Made by a program: the position numbers and the translations under genes | DNA from: Bosea sp. ANAM02 | GTDB taxonomy: Bacteria > Pseudomonadota > Alphaproteobacteria > Rhizobiales > Beijerinckiaceae | Reading direction: 5' to 3' | Length of the DNA stretch: 64,000 nucleotides | NCBI RefSeq assembly: GCF_011764485.1 | Contig: NZ_AP022848.1 | Span: 4,430,001-4,494,000 of the forward strand | Part shown: one piece after another, positions 56,201-63,760 of the stretch | How the letters are laid out: the number at the start of each line of letters is the position of its first letter | Numbering within the stretch: the first letter of the stretch is position 1 | Notes under the pieces: model-generated | What the model was told of the DNA's origin: nothing | What the model saw: the letters and a program-made list of their open reading frames with translations, nothing else | Databases searched by the model: none

Positions 56201-56879
56201 CGCCGCGCCCGGCCGCTACGGCGCGGCGATGGCCGACCGCGCGCTCGACGGCGACTGGACCGAGCGCGCGGAACTGGGCGGCGCCTATCTCGCGGCTTCG
56301 GACCATGCCTATGGCGGACCCGAAGGCGTGGGCAGCGCCGATGCCGGCTTCGCCGATCGCATCCGCGCCTGCGACGCCTTCATCCATGTCAGCGACACGG
56401 CCGGGCGCGACATCCTCGAAGCCAGCAGCGCGGCCGACGTGATCGGCGGCCTCGCGGCGGCCGCAAAAGCGCTGGGTGCCGACCCGGCGCTCTACAGTCT
56501 CGACAGCGCGAACCCGGAAGCGCCGAAGGCCCGCACACTCGCCGAGGATATCGCCCGCATCGTCCATGGCCGCTTGACGCATCCACGCTGGATCGCATCG
56601 CAACTCGGCCATGGCTGGCGCGGCGCGGCGGAACTGGCCGAGGCAGTCGACACGCTCTTCGTCTTCGCCGCGAGCACGGATGCCGTCGTGGATGGGCTGC
56701 TCGACGCGGTCTTCCAGGCCTATTGCGCCGATCCGCAGGTCTGGGCGGCGCTGGAAAACGCCAATGCGCCAGCAGCCGCCGCGATCCGCTCGCGGCTCGC
56801 CGAAGCCGCGCGACGTGGGCTCTGGACCAGCCGACGCAATTCCGTCGGCGCCTTCCTGGCGCGGGAGGCGGCGGAGTGA
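53295..56879 (+). CDS. cobN: Cobaltochelatase subunit CobN
   Basis: Large subunit of the aerobic cobaltochelatase that inserts Co2+ into hydrogenobyrinic acid a,c-diamide using ATP, with CobS and CobT. The 1194-aa protein has the family patterns YHDPDAPPGHGYLAFYLAL, DALIHLGTHGTMEWLPGK, LPVIYPYVVDDPGEA, and ALMGVESLWDNASTRVTGF with FPGQIALIDQA. Three stretches, residues about 50-82, 200-240 and 501-510, are translated palindromic repeats with no counterpart expected in the family, yet the frame stays open across all three. The GTG of cobG overlaps the stop. Confidence 0.95.
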   Translation: MHLLPTSEIRLDDGEDAVDLALPPGDVLVLSFTDSDLSALAVATRTCTEPPSSWSGLSRPSTSSREHGVQDMDARHKGEHDGQSLTVRLAPLRRLKHPLSVDFLIEKTAAQCRFVLLRCLGGLDYWRYGIEQLGTVCRERGIPLAILPGDDRDDPRLGEHATVPAEFAGELLGYFQAGGGAENMRRLLGRVDGYLATSRDPSSACRHLLPQGEKGQTVPAASFSPCGRRWPGEAETNEGSHDASDFAPFPLPSFFALGTNSLPQTWREALAALPSGQPLVAILLYRSGVAAGDTAMGEAIATALAARGLAPLPLALTSLKDPVVTAELAALIATRKPALIVTTTAFSAREGADFVLDRADCPILQAVPVGSPREAWEASPRGLSAADLAMQVALPEFDGRIGAIPVAFKAEEIDPAIGLAIRRLVPDVEGIAALADLAAGWIALTRKPAAERKLALVMSDYPARGGRAGFAVGLDTPASVTAIRELLAGAGYEVGAATSAVIPGLTRDDDEGTTEGVLLMASLTAGPTTLSIPLATYRNWLDTIPAAARETLLASHGAPETDPTCRDGAFHFRAVRHGHLIVALQPPRDATPDRKARYHDPDAPPGHGYLAFYLALRRMEAIDALIHLGTHGTMEWLPGKAVALSSGCWPRLATGGLPVIYPYVVDDPGEAAPAKRRLSAVTLGHLPPPLAETEAAGETALLRDLVEEFSQAQVLDPRRADIVAGEIRARAEASGLAASCGVAADTEMNEALTRLDAHLCDIAELPFRDGLHVFGHSAIDPVSARNERDNLLTALDGRFVAPGPAGAPHRGRPDVLPTGRNLSTLDPRAIPTRAATRLGQLAAQAVVSRHLQDHGDYPRRVVMDLWASPTLRSGGEDIAHALALMGVESLWDNASTRVTGFSIVPQPKLAYPRLDVTVRISGTFRDTFPGQIALIDQAARAVAALDEPDDWNEPAAARRRGEHGARIFGAAPGRYGAAMADRALDGDWTERAELGGAYLAASDHAYGGPEGVGSADAGFADRIRACDAFIHVSDTAGRDILEASSAADVIGGLAAAAKALGADPALYSLDSANPEAPKARTLAEDIARIVHGRLTHPRWIASQLGHGWRGAAELAEAVDTLFVFAASTDAVVDGLLDAVFQAYCADPQVWAALENANAPAAAAIRSRLAEAARRGLWTSRRNSVGAFLAREAAE
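53444..53539. repeat. Palindromic repeat inserted in cobN (first)
   Basis: ATGGTCGGG-CTTGT-CCCGACCAT (53453-53475) is a perfect 9-bp hairpin. GTCATG near the left end is answered by CATGAC at 53532-53537. The whole stretch is read in frame as about 33 residues of CobN (SSWSGLSRPSTSSREHG and following), rich in Ser, Arg and His and unlike the protein around it. It has the look of a dispersed intergenic repeat that has entered a gene. Confidence 0.75.
53892..54013. repeat. Palindromic repeat inserted in cobN (second)
   Basis: Outer arms GACCCCTCAT (53892-53901) and ATGAGGGGTC (54004-54013) are perfect inverse complements. Inside, a perfect 25-bp inverted pair lies at 53913-53937 (starting CACCTTCTCCCGCAAGG) and 53959-53983 (ending GCGGGAGAAGGTG). 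It is translated in frame as about 41 residues of CobN (including HLLPQGEKGQ and FSPCGRRWPGE). It is the longest perfect stem in the window. Confidence 0.85.
54794..54822. repeat. Palindromic repeat inserted in cobN (third, short)
   Basis: CGTCATCCCGGG-CTTGA-CCCGGGATGACG: perfect 12-bp arms. It is translated in frame as VIPGLTRDD. The arms match the ends of the two longer repeats at 59562-59673 and 62483-62585 (GTCATCCCGG...CCGGGATGAC), so it may be a minimal member of that family. Confidence 0.8.
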
Positions 56880-58156
56880 GCGCGCGGCCTCAGGAGGCGC
56901 TGCGGCGCGGTTGGTGCCCGAGCACACTCAGGCCAATGGAGACCGGCGACGGCTGGCTGGTGCGATTGCATCCACCGGGCGCGAGACTGTCACTCGCAGA
57001 ACTGCGGCGGATCGCGGCGCTGGCTGCCGAGCATGGTAACGGGCTGATCGAGATTTCCGCCCGAGCCCACCTGCAAATTCGCGGCGTGACGGCCGAGAGT
57101 CATCCGCTGCTGGTCGAGCGCCTGCTGGCGGAACGCCTCGTCGACGAGCATGACGGCGACGGACCGCAACGCGTGACACTGGTCTCGTCGCTGGCGGGAC
57201 GGGACCCGACCGCTCTGATCGACGCCGCCTTACTGGCCGCGCAGATCGAACAGCGCACCCGCGCCATCGCCGGCCTGCCGGCCAAGCTCGCCGTCGTCGT
57301 GGATGATGGCGGCGCACAGGCGCTGGATGAATTCTCCGGCGACATCCGGCTTGTCGGCATCGCGGCCGGACAAGCGGCCCTGTGCCTTGGAGACTGCGTC
57401 TGGCGCGGCCCGGTCGGCGAGGGGGAGGCCGCCGCGTCGGTCGAAACCGCCCTGCGCCGCTTCGCGGCCTTGCGCAAAGCCGCTCCCGATCGCATCCGCC
57501 GCCTGCGCGACCTCTCGCCCGAGGCACTGGCGAGCCTGACCTCTCTGCCGGAAACCACCTTCCCCGCGCCACGCCCACGCCCCCCGCGCGCGGGGCTGTT
57601 CGCACTGGAAGGCGGCCGCTTCGCCGCGCTCATCGGCCTGCCCTTCGGCCGATGCGCTGCAACAACACTCGACAGGCTCGGCACGGCCCAGGCGACGTCC
57701 GATATCCGGCTTTCGCCCTGGCGCGGGCTCGCCTTCCGCGATCTCGGCCGCACCGAGGCCGAGAGCCTGCTGGGGCTCGGCGGCGAGCTCGGGCTGATCA
57801 CCAGCGACGACGATCCGCGCCTCGCGGTGCAGGCCTGCGCCGGCAGCCCGGCATGCTCGCGCGCCGAAGCGCCGGCCATGGCGGATGCAGCCAAACTCGC
57901 CGACACCGCCGCCGATCTGCTCGCTCATGGCGTGACGCTGCACGTCTCCGGCTGCGTCAAGGCGTGCGCCCATCCGGCGGCTGCGGACCTGACGCTGGCG
58001 GGGCGAGACGGGCGCTACGATGTCGTCCTGAACGGCACGACGCGGGACAAGCCGCTCGCGACGCTTGACCTTTCGGCGCTGCTCACGCGATTGCAGCCCG
58101 GACAGGATATTCACGCCCGGCTGAAGGCCGCGCGTTCGACGGGATCGCAGGGTTGA
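56876..58156 (+). CDS. cobG: Precorrin-3B synthase
   Basis: Oxygen-dependent monooxygenase that hydroxylates precorrin-3A and drives ring contraction; a marker of the aerobic pathway. The 426-aa protein is a nitrite/sulfite reductase-like duplication: RGWCPSTLRPMETGDGWLVR at the N-terminus, ISARAHLQIRGV, and a 4Fe-4S cluster motif in CAGSPACSRAEAP with HVSGCVKACAHP. The GTG start overlaps the cobN stop (GTGA). Its end overlaps cobH in the same way through a TTGA. Confidence 0.93.
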   Translation: MSARPQEALRRGWCPSTLRPMETGDGWLVRLHPPGARLSLAELRRIAALAAEHGNGLIEISARAHLQIRGVTAESHPLLVERLLAERLVDEHDGDGPQRVTLVSSLAGRDPTALIDAALLAAQIEQRTRAIAGLPAKLAVVVDDGGAQALDEFSGDIRLVGIAAGQAALCLGDCVWRGPVGEGEAAASVETALRRFAALRKAAPDRIRRLRDLSPEALASLTSLPETTFPAPRPRPPRAGLFALEGGRFAALIGLPFGRCAATTLDRLGTAQATSDIRLSPWRGLAFRDLGRTEAESLLGLGGELGLITSDDDPRLAVQACAGSPACSRAEAPAMADAAKLADTAADLLAHGVTLHVSGCVKACAHPAAADLTLAGRDGRYDVVLNGTTRDKPLATLDLSALLTRLQPGQDIHARLKAARSTGSQG

Positions 58157-58785
58157 GCAAGGCATACGACTACATTCAGGACGGCGCGGCGATCTACGAG
58201 CGTTCCTTCGCCATCATCCGCGCCGAGGCCGACCTCACGCGCTTCAGCGGCGCGGCCGAGCGTGTCGTTGTGCGCATGATCCATGCCTGCGGCATGACCG
58301 ACCTGCCCAGGGACGTCGAGATGTCCGCCGGTTTCGCCGAGGCCGCGCAGGCGGCGCTCCGGGCCGGCGCGCCGATCCTCTGTGACGCCAAGATGGTCGC
58401 CAATGGCGTGACCCGCGTGCGCCTGCCGGCGAACAACGAGGTTCTCTGCACGCTCGACGATCCGCAGGTGCCGGCGCTGGCCGCGCAGATGGGGACGACC
58501 CGCTCCGCCGCCGCGATGGAACTGTGGAGGCCCCGGCTTGCCGGCGCTGTCGTCGTGATCGGCAACGCGCCGACCTCGCTCTTCCGCCTGCTCGAGATGC
58601 TCGATGCCGGCGCGCCCAAGCCGGCAGCCGTGATCGGCATTCCCGTCGGCTTCGTCGGCGCGGCGGAATCGAAGGAGGCACTGGCGAAGGACGGGCGCGT
58701 GCCCTTCGTCGTCGTGCATGGACGGCGCGGCGGCTCGGCCATGGCGGCGGCCGCCGTCAATGCGCTGGCGCAGGACAAGGAATAG
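58153..58785 (+). CDS. cobH: Precorrin-8X methylmutase
   Basis: Moves the C11 methyl to C12, giving hydrogenobyrinic acid. The 210-aa protein begins KAYDYIQDGAAIYERSF, has the catalytic His in VVRMIHACGMTDLP, then VPILCDAKMVANGVTR-like APILCDAKMVANGVTR and IGIPVGFVGAAESKEAL. The only start fitting the family is a TTG that overlaps the cobG stop (TTGA), indicating strong translational coupling. Confidence 0.94.
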   Translation: MSKAYDYIQDGAAIYERSFAIIRAEADLTRFSGAAERVVVRMIHACGMTDLPRDVEMSAGFAEAAQAALRAGAPILCDAKMVANGVTRVRLPANNEVLCTLDDPQVPALAAQMGTTRSAAAMELWRPRLAGAVVVIGNAPTSLFRLLEMLDAGAPKPAAVIGIPVGFVGAAESKEALAKDGRVPFVVVHGRRGGSAMAAAAVNALAQDKE

Positions 58786-58788
58786 GCG

Positions 58789-59529
58789 ATGAGCGGGACG
58801 CAAAAGACCCTGCTCTACGGCGTCGGCCTGGGGCCCGGCGCGCCGGACCTGATGACGGTCAGGGCACGCGAGATCATCACCACGGCCGACCGGCTGGTGC
58901 ATTTCTGCAAGCGCGGCCGTCGCGGAAATGCCCGCAGCACGGCGGATGCGATCATTGCGCCCGATCCGGCCCGCGAGATCGAGCTCGCCTTCCCGGTAAC
59001 GGTCGAGGCCAGTGTCGGCGAGCCCGACTATGACGGCCCGATCGCGACCTTCTACGAGGAAGCGGCCGAACGGCTCGCGGTCGAAATGCAGGCTGGGCGG
59101 ACGCTCGCCGTGCTTTGCGACGGCGATCCGTTCTTCTACGGCTCCTTCATGCATCTGTGGCGACGGCTCTCGCAGCGCTTTCCGACCGAGGTCGTACCCG
59201 GTGTCACCGGCATGACCGGTGCCTGGGGCGAGGCCGGCGCGCCGATCACCTGGGGCGACGACGTGATGACCGTGCTGCCCGGCACGCTGCCGGAAGCGGA
59301 ACTCACGCGCCGCCTCGCCGATACCGACGCTGCCGTGATCATGAAGCTCGGCCGCAACCTGCCGAAGGTGCGGCGCGCGCTCGTAGCCGCCGGGCTGGAA
59401 GGCCGCGCGATCTATGTCGAGCGCGCGACGATGGTGCGGCAGGTCGTGGCCCGCCTCGCCGACAAGGGCGATGACGAGGCGCCCTATTTCGCGATGGTGC
59501 TGGTGCCCGGCGAAGGACGGCGTCTGTGA
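58789..59529 (+). CDS. cobI: Precorrin-2 C20-methyltransferase
   Basis: SAM-dependent methylation of precorrin-2 at C20. The 246-aa protein has the corrin methyltransferase fold: LYGVGLGPGAPDLMTVRA (SAM site), LAVLCDGDPFFYGSF and VVPGVTGMTGAWGEAG. It starts 3 bp after cobH. The gap after it, 184 bp before cobJ, is much longer than the other junctions of the operon because a palindromic repeat lies there. Confidence 0.94.
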   Translation: MSGTQKTLLYGVGLGPGAPDLMTVRAREIITTADRLVHFCKRGRRGNARSTADAIIAPDPAREIELAFPVTVEASVGEPDYDGPIATFYEEAAERLAVEMQAGRTLAVLCDGDPFFYGSFMHLWRRLSQRFPTEVVPGVTGMTGAWGEAGAPITWGDDVMTVLPGTLPEAELTRRLADTDAAVIMKLGRNLPKVRRALVAAGLEGRAIYVERATMVRQVVARLADKGDDEAPYFAMVLVPGEGRRL

Positions 59530-59561
59530 CGGCGATCCAGCCTTTTCTTCCCGTCTTTCGC

Positions 59562-59673
59562 CATCATCCCGGACAAGCCGCGAAGCGGCGCCGATCCGGG
59601 ATCCATTCCGGAACCCTTCCGGTAGACGTTCAGGCATGGATCCCGGGTCTCCCTCCGGTCGCCCGGGATGACG
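59562..59673. repeat. Dispersed palindromic repeat between cobI and cobJ
   Basis: The stretch opens CATCATCCCGGACAAGCCGC and closes GCCCGGGATGACGG; inside are GCCGATCCGGGATCC and CATGGATCCCGGGTCTCCC. It is highly similar along its length to the repeat at 62483-62585, with a roughly 10-base indel near the middle. The termini are inverted repeats, so the RNA can fold into a long stem. Confidence 0.85.
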
Positions 59674-59713
59674 GCGCTGGGGAAGCCAGGATACCGAGAA
59701 CGGGGAGATCATC

Positions 59714-60505
59714 GTGACCGGCTCCCTCACCATCGTCGGGCTCGGGCCGGGCATGCCGGACTGGATCACGCCCGCGGCACAGGCCGCGCTCGATGCCGCG
59801 ACCGATATCGTCGGCTACGGTCCCTATGTCGACCGGGTGCCGGACCGGGCGGGACTGACCAGGCACGCTTCCGACAACCGCGTCGAGGTCGAGCGCGCCT
59901 CGCATGCCCTGCAACTGGCGGCGGAAGGCCGGGCGGTCGCAGTGGTCTCGGGCGGCGATCCCGGCGTCTTCGCGATGGCGGCGGCGGTGTTCGAGGCACT
60001 GGAGGCCGGGCCGGCGGGATGGCGTGGGCTTCCGATCACGGTCGAGCCCGGCATCACCGCGATGCTGGCGGCGGCGGCAAAGGCAGGCGCTCCGCTCGGC
60101 GGGGATTTCTGCGCGATCTCGCTCTCGGACAATCTCAAACCCTGGGATGTCGTGACCGCACGGCTCGGAGCCGTTCTCGCGGCCGATCTGGTAATCTGCC
60201 TCTACAACCCGATTTCGAAGGCGCGCCCTTGGCAGCTCGGCAAGGCATTGGAATTGGCGGCAACGCATCGCGGCGCGGCGACGCCGGTGCTCTTCGCCCG
60301 CGCCGTCGGGCGGCCGGACGAGAATCTGCGCATCCTGACGCTGACTGAGGCCGTCGCGGCCGCGAGCACGGCCGACATGGCGACGCTGGTGATGATCGGA
60401 GCTTCGAGCACGCGCCTGATCGCCCGCGAAGGCGCGGCGCCTTACGTCTACACGCCGCGTTCCGTGGCGAAGATGCCTTGCGCCACCAGCCAGGGCAGGA
60501 CCTGA
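59714..60505 (+). CDS. cobJ: Precorrin-3B C17-methyltransferase
   Basis: Methylates C17 and contracts the ring to give precorrin-4. The 263-aa protein has LTIVGLGPGMPDWITPAA, VVSGGDPGVFAMAAAVFEAL, VEPGITAMLAAAAKAGAP, LSDNLKPWD and LYNPISKARPWQL, all typical. A GTG is the start. The last 58 bases overlap the 3' end of cobK on the other strand, tail to tail. Confidence 0.94.
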   Translation: MTGSLTIVGLGPGMPDWITPAAQAALDAATDIVGYGPYVDRVPDRAGLTRHASDNRVEVERASHALQLAAEGRAVAVVSGGDPGVFAMAAAVFEALEAGPAGWRGLPITVEPGITAMLAAAAKAGAPLGGDFCAISLSDNLKPWDVVTARLGAVLAADLVICLYNPISKARPWQLGKALELAATHRGAATPVLFARAVGRPDENLRILTLTEAVAAASTADMATLVMIGASSTRLIAREGAAPYVYTPRSVAKMPCATSQGRT

Positions 60506-61212
60506 TCGATTTGGTCGACGGTCTCGACAGCGGGCTTGGGCGGGCGCTCCACCATCACCACCGGCAGGGCAAGCCGGCGCGCCGCCACGAGCTTGCCGAC
60601 CGTGGCGGGACCGCCCGAATTCTTGCTGACGAGTATCTCGACACCCTCGCGGCGCATCAGATCCTCCTCGTCGTCGGCGTCGAAGGGGCCGCGCTGCTGG
60701 ATGACGTCGACATGCGGCACGGGCAGACGGTCACCGATCGGCTCGATGGCGCGGACGAGATAGCGATGCTGCGGAGCGTCGGCGAAAGCCGGCAGTTCGA
60801 GCCGGCCGACCGTGAGGAAGACGCGCCGCGGCGCGTCGCCCAGCGCCTGCGCGGCCGCCTCGATATCAGGCACGGATTTCCAGCGATCGCCGGGGCGCGG
60901 CCTCCAGGACTCGCGGCGGATCGCCAGCAGTGGCACACCCTCCGCCTTGCAGGCATGCTCGGCATGGAAGGGCATGATCGCGGCGAAGGGATGGGTCGCG
61001 TCGACGACGGCGACGATGCCCTCCTCGACCAGATAGCGCCGCAAGCCCTCGACGCCGCCGAAACCGCCCGTGCGGACCGGCAGATTGCTCGGGCGGGGAT
61101 CGACGGTGTGGCCCGCCAGCGAGATAATGGCGCGAATATCGGGAGCCTGATCAGCCAGGTGCTGGTCAAGCGCAGCAGCTTCAGTCGTTCCGCCGAGAAT
61201 GAGGACGGTCAT
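60448..61212 (-). CDS. cobK: Precorrin-6A reductase
   Basis: NADPH-dependent reduction of precorrin-6A to 6B. The 254-aa protein starts VLILGGTTEAAALDQHL, contains RTGGFGGVEGLRRYL, VVDATHPFAAIM, RPRPGDRW and VEILVSKNSGGPATVGKL. It is the only minus-strand gene within the cob run. Its ATG overlaps the ATG of cobL in a shared CATG, and its 3' end overlaps cobJ by 58 bp, so both borders are overlaps. No strong ribosome site is visible upstream of the ATG. Confidence 0.93.
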   Translation of the reverse strand: MTVLILGGTTEAAALDQHLADQAPDIRAIISLAGHTVDPRPSNLPVRTGGFGGVEGLRRYLVEEGIVAVVDATHPFAAIMPFHAEHACKAEGVPLLAIRRESWRPRPGDRWKSVPDIEAAAQALGDAPRRVFLTVGRLELPAFADAPQHRYLVRAIEPIGDRLPVPHVDVIQQRGPFDADDEEDLMRREGVEILVSKNSGGPATVGKLVAARRLALPVVMVERPPKPAVETVDQIDQVLPWLVAQGIFATERGV

Positions 61213-62461
61213 GTCGCCAGTTTTGCGTGAATCGGATGTTCTGTCGAGCCGTGAGGCGCCGGCGCCCTGGCTCGCGCTGATCGGCCTCGGCGAGGATGGC
61301 GCCGCAGGCTTGTGCCGCGAGGCTCTTGCCGCATTGAACGAGGCCGAGATCGTCTTCGGCGGCGAGCGGCATATCGCGCTGGTCGGCTCCGTGCCCGGCG
61401 AACTGCGCCCCTGGCCGCAGCCCTTCCGCAACGCGCTGCCGCAGATTTTGAAGGAGCGCGGCCGCAAGGTCTGCGTGCTCGCGACCAGCGACCCGTTCCA
61501 TTACGGCATCGGCAACAGCATCAGCCGGGCGATCCCCGCGGAGGAGATGCGGATCATCCCGCAGCTTTCCTCCTTCTCGATGGCCTGCACGCGGATGCGA
61601 TGGCCGCAGGAGGAGTGCGCGCTGGTCTCGCTGCATGGCCGCACGCTCTACCGGATCGTGCCGCATCTCCAGCCGGAGGCCCGCATCCTCGCCCTGTCCT
61701 GGGACGAGACGACGCCGCGCGCCGTGGCCGAACTCCTGACCGCACGCGGCATGGGCGCGAGCCGCATTGTGGTGATGGAATCGCTGGGTGGGCCGCAGGA
61801 GCGCATCCGCGCATGCCGCGCCGATGCCTTCAATCTGAACGACATCGTTCCGCTCAACCTGATCGCGGTCGAGGTCGCGGCGACCCGCGATTCCCGCATC
61901 CTGCCGCTGGCGCCGGGGCTCGAAGAGGAGTGGTTCGCCCATGACGGGCAGATCACCAAGTCGGAAGTCCGCGCGATCACGATTTCGGCACTCGCCCCGC
62001 GCGGCGGCGAATTGCTCTGGGATGTCGGCGCGGGCTCGGGCTCGGTCGCGGTCGAATGGTGCCAGCGGCACGCACGCAACCGCGCCGTCGCCTTCGAGGC
62101 CAAGCCGGAACGGGCCGAGCGGATCAGGCGCAACAAGCTGGAACTTGGCGGGCTCTCCGTCGAGGTCACCGGCGAGGCGCCGGCCAGCTTCGTCGGCCGC
62201 GAGCCGCCGGATGCGGTGTTCATCGGCGGCGGCCTGACCGAGGACGGCCTGTTCGACGCCGCCTGGGCGGCGTTGAAGCCGGGCGGACGGCTCGTCGCCA
62301 ATGTCGTGACGATCGAGGGGGAGGCGAAGCTCGCCGCGCTCCATGCCGAGCATGGCGGCTCCTTGCGCCGCATCTCGATCGACCGGCTGGCGCCCGTCGG
62401 CGGCAAGCATGGCTGGCGCCCGGCCATGCCGGTGACGCAATGGCGGGTCGAGAAGCCTTGA
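61211..62461 (+). CDS. cobL: Precorrin-6Y C5,15-methyltransferase (decarboxylating)
   Basis: Methylates C5 and C15 and decarboxylates the C12 acetate. The 416-aa protein is a fusion of two methyltransferase units: N-terminal CobL/CbiE-type (WLALIGLGEDGAAGL, CVLATSDPFHYGIGN) and C-terminal CbiT-type (SEVRAITISALAPRGGELLW, DVGAGSGSVAVEWCQ). The ATG at 61211 has GAGGA six bases upstream; another in-frame ATG at 61199 is possible. It is divergent from cobK with overlapping start codons. Confidence 0.94.
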   Translation: MSPVLRESDVLSSREAPAPWLALIGLGEDGAAGLCREALAALNEAEIVFGGERHIALVGSVPGELRPWPQPFRNALPQILKERGRKVCVLATSDPFHYGIGNSISRAIPAEEMRIIPQLSSFSMACTRMRWPQEECALVSLHGRTLYRIVPHLQPEARILALSWDETTPRAVAELLTARGMGASRIVVMESLGGPQERIRACRADAFNLNDIVPLNLIAVEVAATRDSRILPLAPGLEEEWFAHDGQITKSEVRAITISALAPRGGELLWDVGAGSGSVAVEWCQRHARNRAVAFEAKPERAERIRRNKLELGGLSVEVTGEAPASFVGREPPDAVFIGGGLTEDGLFDAAWAALKPGGRLVANVVTIEGEAKLAALHAEHGGSLRRISIDRLAPVGGKHGWRPAMPVTQWRVEKP

Positions 62462-62482
62462 CGCGCTCCGTGCAACCCACCG

Positions 62483-62585
62483 CGTCATCCCGGACAAGCC
62501 GCGTCAGCGGCGCCGATCCGGGATCCAGTCCGGAGCGGTTCAGGCATGGATCCCGGGTCTCCCTTCGGTCGCCCGGGATGACGGC
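62483..62585. repeat. Dispersed palindromic repeat between cobL and cobE
   Basis: Second copy of the repeat at 59562-59673: opens CGTCATCCCGGACAAGCCGC, has GCCGATCCGGGATCCAG and CAGGCATGGATCCCGGG, closes GCCCGGGATGACG. Only a few positions and one indel differ. It again fills an intergenic junction in an otherwise tightly packed operon. Confidence 0.85.
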
Positions 62586-62609
62586 GTGTATTGTTGCAGG
62601 GGTTCCCCA

Positions 62610-62999
62610 ATGACGGGCCGCATCGTCGCCGGCATCGGCATCAGGCCCGGCACGGAGGCCGCCGATATCCTCGCCTGCCTCGACCAGGCTCTGGCAAGCG
62701 CCGGGCTTGCCGGCGCGCAAACGCCCCGCTTCGCCACGCTCGCCAGCCGCGTCAGCGAGGCCGGCATCGTCGCGGCCGCCCAGGAACGCGCGGCCGAGCT
62801 CGTCGCCATCCCTGACGAGGCCTTGAAAGGTTTCGAGGCCGCCTGCGCGACGCGCTCGACCCGGATCGCCTCGCTCTACGGCGTCGGCTCGGTGGCGGAA
62901 GCCGCGGCGCTGGCTGCGGCCGGCCCCGGCGGCGAACTGGTCCAGCCGCGCATCGCAACCGCGCGTGTCACCTGCGCGCTCGCCAGAAGCCTCGCATGA
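62610..62999 (+). CDS. cobE: Cobalamin biosynthesis protein CobE
   Basis: 129-aa protein of the CobE/CbiG C-terminal family. It has [17 protein letters not shown] at the N-terminus, [36 protein letters not shown] and the tail [10 protein letters not shown], typical of the family. Its role in the aerobic pathway is supportive and still poorly defined; in CbiG the equivalent domain follows the lactone hydrolase part. The ATG follows AGGGG after the palindromic repeat. It overlaps cobM by 4 bases. Confidence 0.9.
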   Translation: MTGRIVAGIGIRPGTEAADILACLDQALASAGLAGAQTPRFATLASRVSEAGIVAAAQERAAELVAIPDEALKGFEAACATRSTRIASLYGVGSVAEAAALAAAGPGGELVQPRIATARVTCALARSLA

Positions 63000-63760
63000 C
63001 CATCCATTTCATCGGCGCCGGCCCCGGCGCGCCCGATCTCATCACGCTGCGCGGACGCGACCTGATCGCCACTTCGCCCGTATGCCTCTATGCGGGTTCG
63101 CTGATCCCCAAGGCGATGCTCGACTGGTGCCCGCCGGGCGCGCGCATCGTCGACACCGCGCCGCTCGATCTCGACGCGATCATCACCGAGATGGAGACAG
63201 CGCATCGTGCCGGCCAGGACATAGCGCGATTGCATTCCGGCGACCTTTCGATCTGGAGCGCCTGCGGAGAGCAGATGCGCCGGCTCGACCGATCCGGCAT
63301 TCCCTATACGGTGACACCGGGCGTGCCCGCCTTCGCCGCTGCCGCCGCCGTGCTGAAGCGCGAGCTGACCTTGCCGGGCGTGGCGCAGTCGCTGGTGCTG
63401 ACGCGCACCTCCGGGCGTGCCTCGGCCATGCCCGAGAGGGAGACGCTCGCGACCTTCGCCGCCTCGGGAGCGACGCTCGCGATCCATCTCTCGATCCATG
63501 TCGTCGAGCAGGTCGTGGCGGAATTGACGCCGTTCTATGGCGCCGATTGCCCGGTCGCGGTCGTGTTCCGCGCGACATGGCCGGATGAGACGGTGCTGCA
63601 AGGCAAGCTCGCCGATATCGCCGGGAAAGTCAGCGCCAGCGCGCTTGAGCGTACTGCTTTGATCCTGGTCGGGCCGGCCTTGGCCGCCGACGATTTCGGC
63701 GAAAGCGCGCTCTATTCGATCGACTACGACCGCCGGTTCCGGCCGCGGGGCGGACAATGA
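62996..63760 (+). CDS. cobM: Precorrin-4 C11-methyltransferase
   Basis: SAM-dependent methylation at C11 giving precorrin-5. The 254-aa protein has [45 protein letters not shown] and [15 protein letters not shown], all diagnostic. It overlaps cobE and cobB by 4 bases on each side. Confidence 0.95.
   Translation: MTIHFIGAGPGAPDLITLRGRDLIATSPVCLYAGSLIPKAMLDWCPPGARIVDTAPLDLDAIITEMETAHRAGQDIARLHSGDLSIWSACGEQMRRLDRSGIPYTVTPGVPAFAAAAAVLKRELTLPGVAQSLVLTRTSGRASAMPERETLATFAASGATLAIHLSIHVVEQVVAELTPFYGADCPVAVVFRATWPDETVLQGKLADIAGKVSASALERTALILVGPALAADDFGESALYSIDYDRRFRPRGGQ

Noticed and set aside
50501..62585. CRISPR-like array
   Set aside because: The repeats are palindromic, of several types, irregularly spaced over 12 kb and partly inside genes; no spacer regularity and no cas genes.
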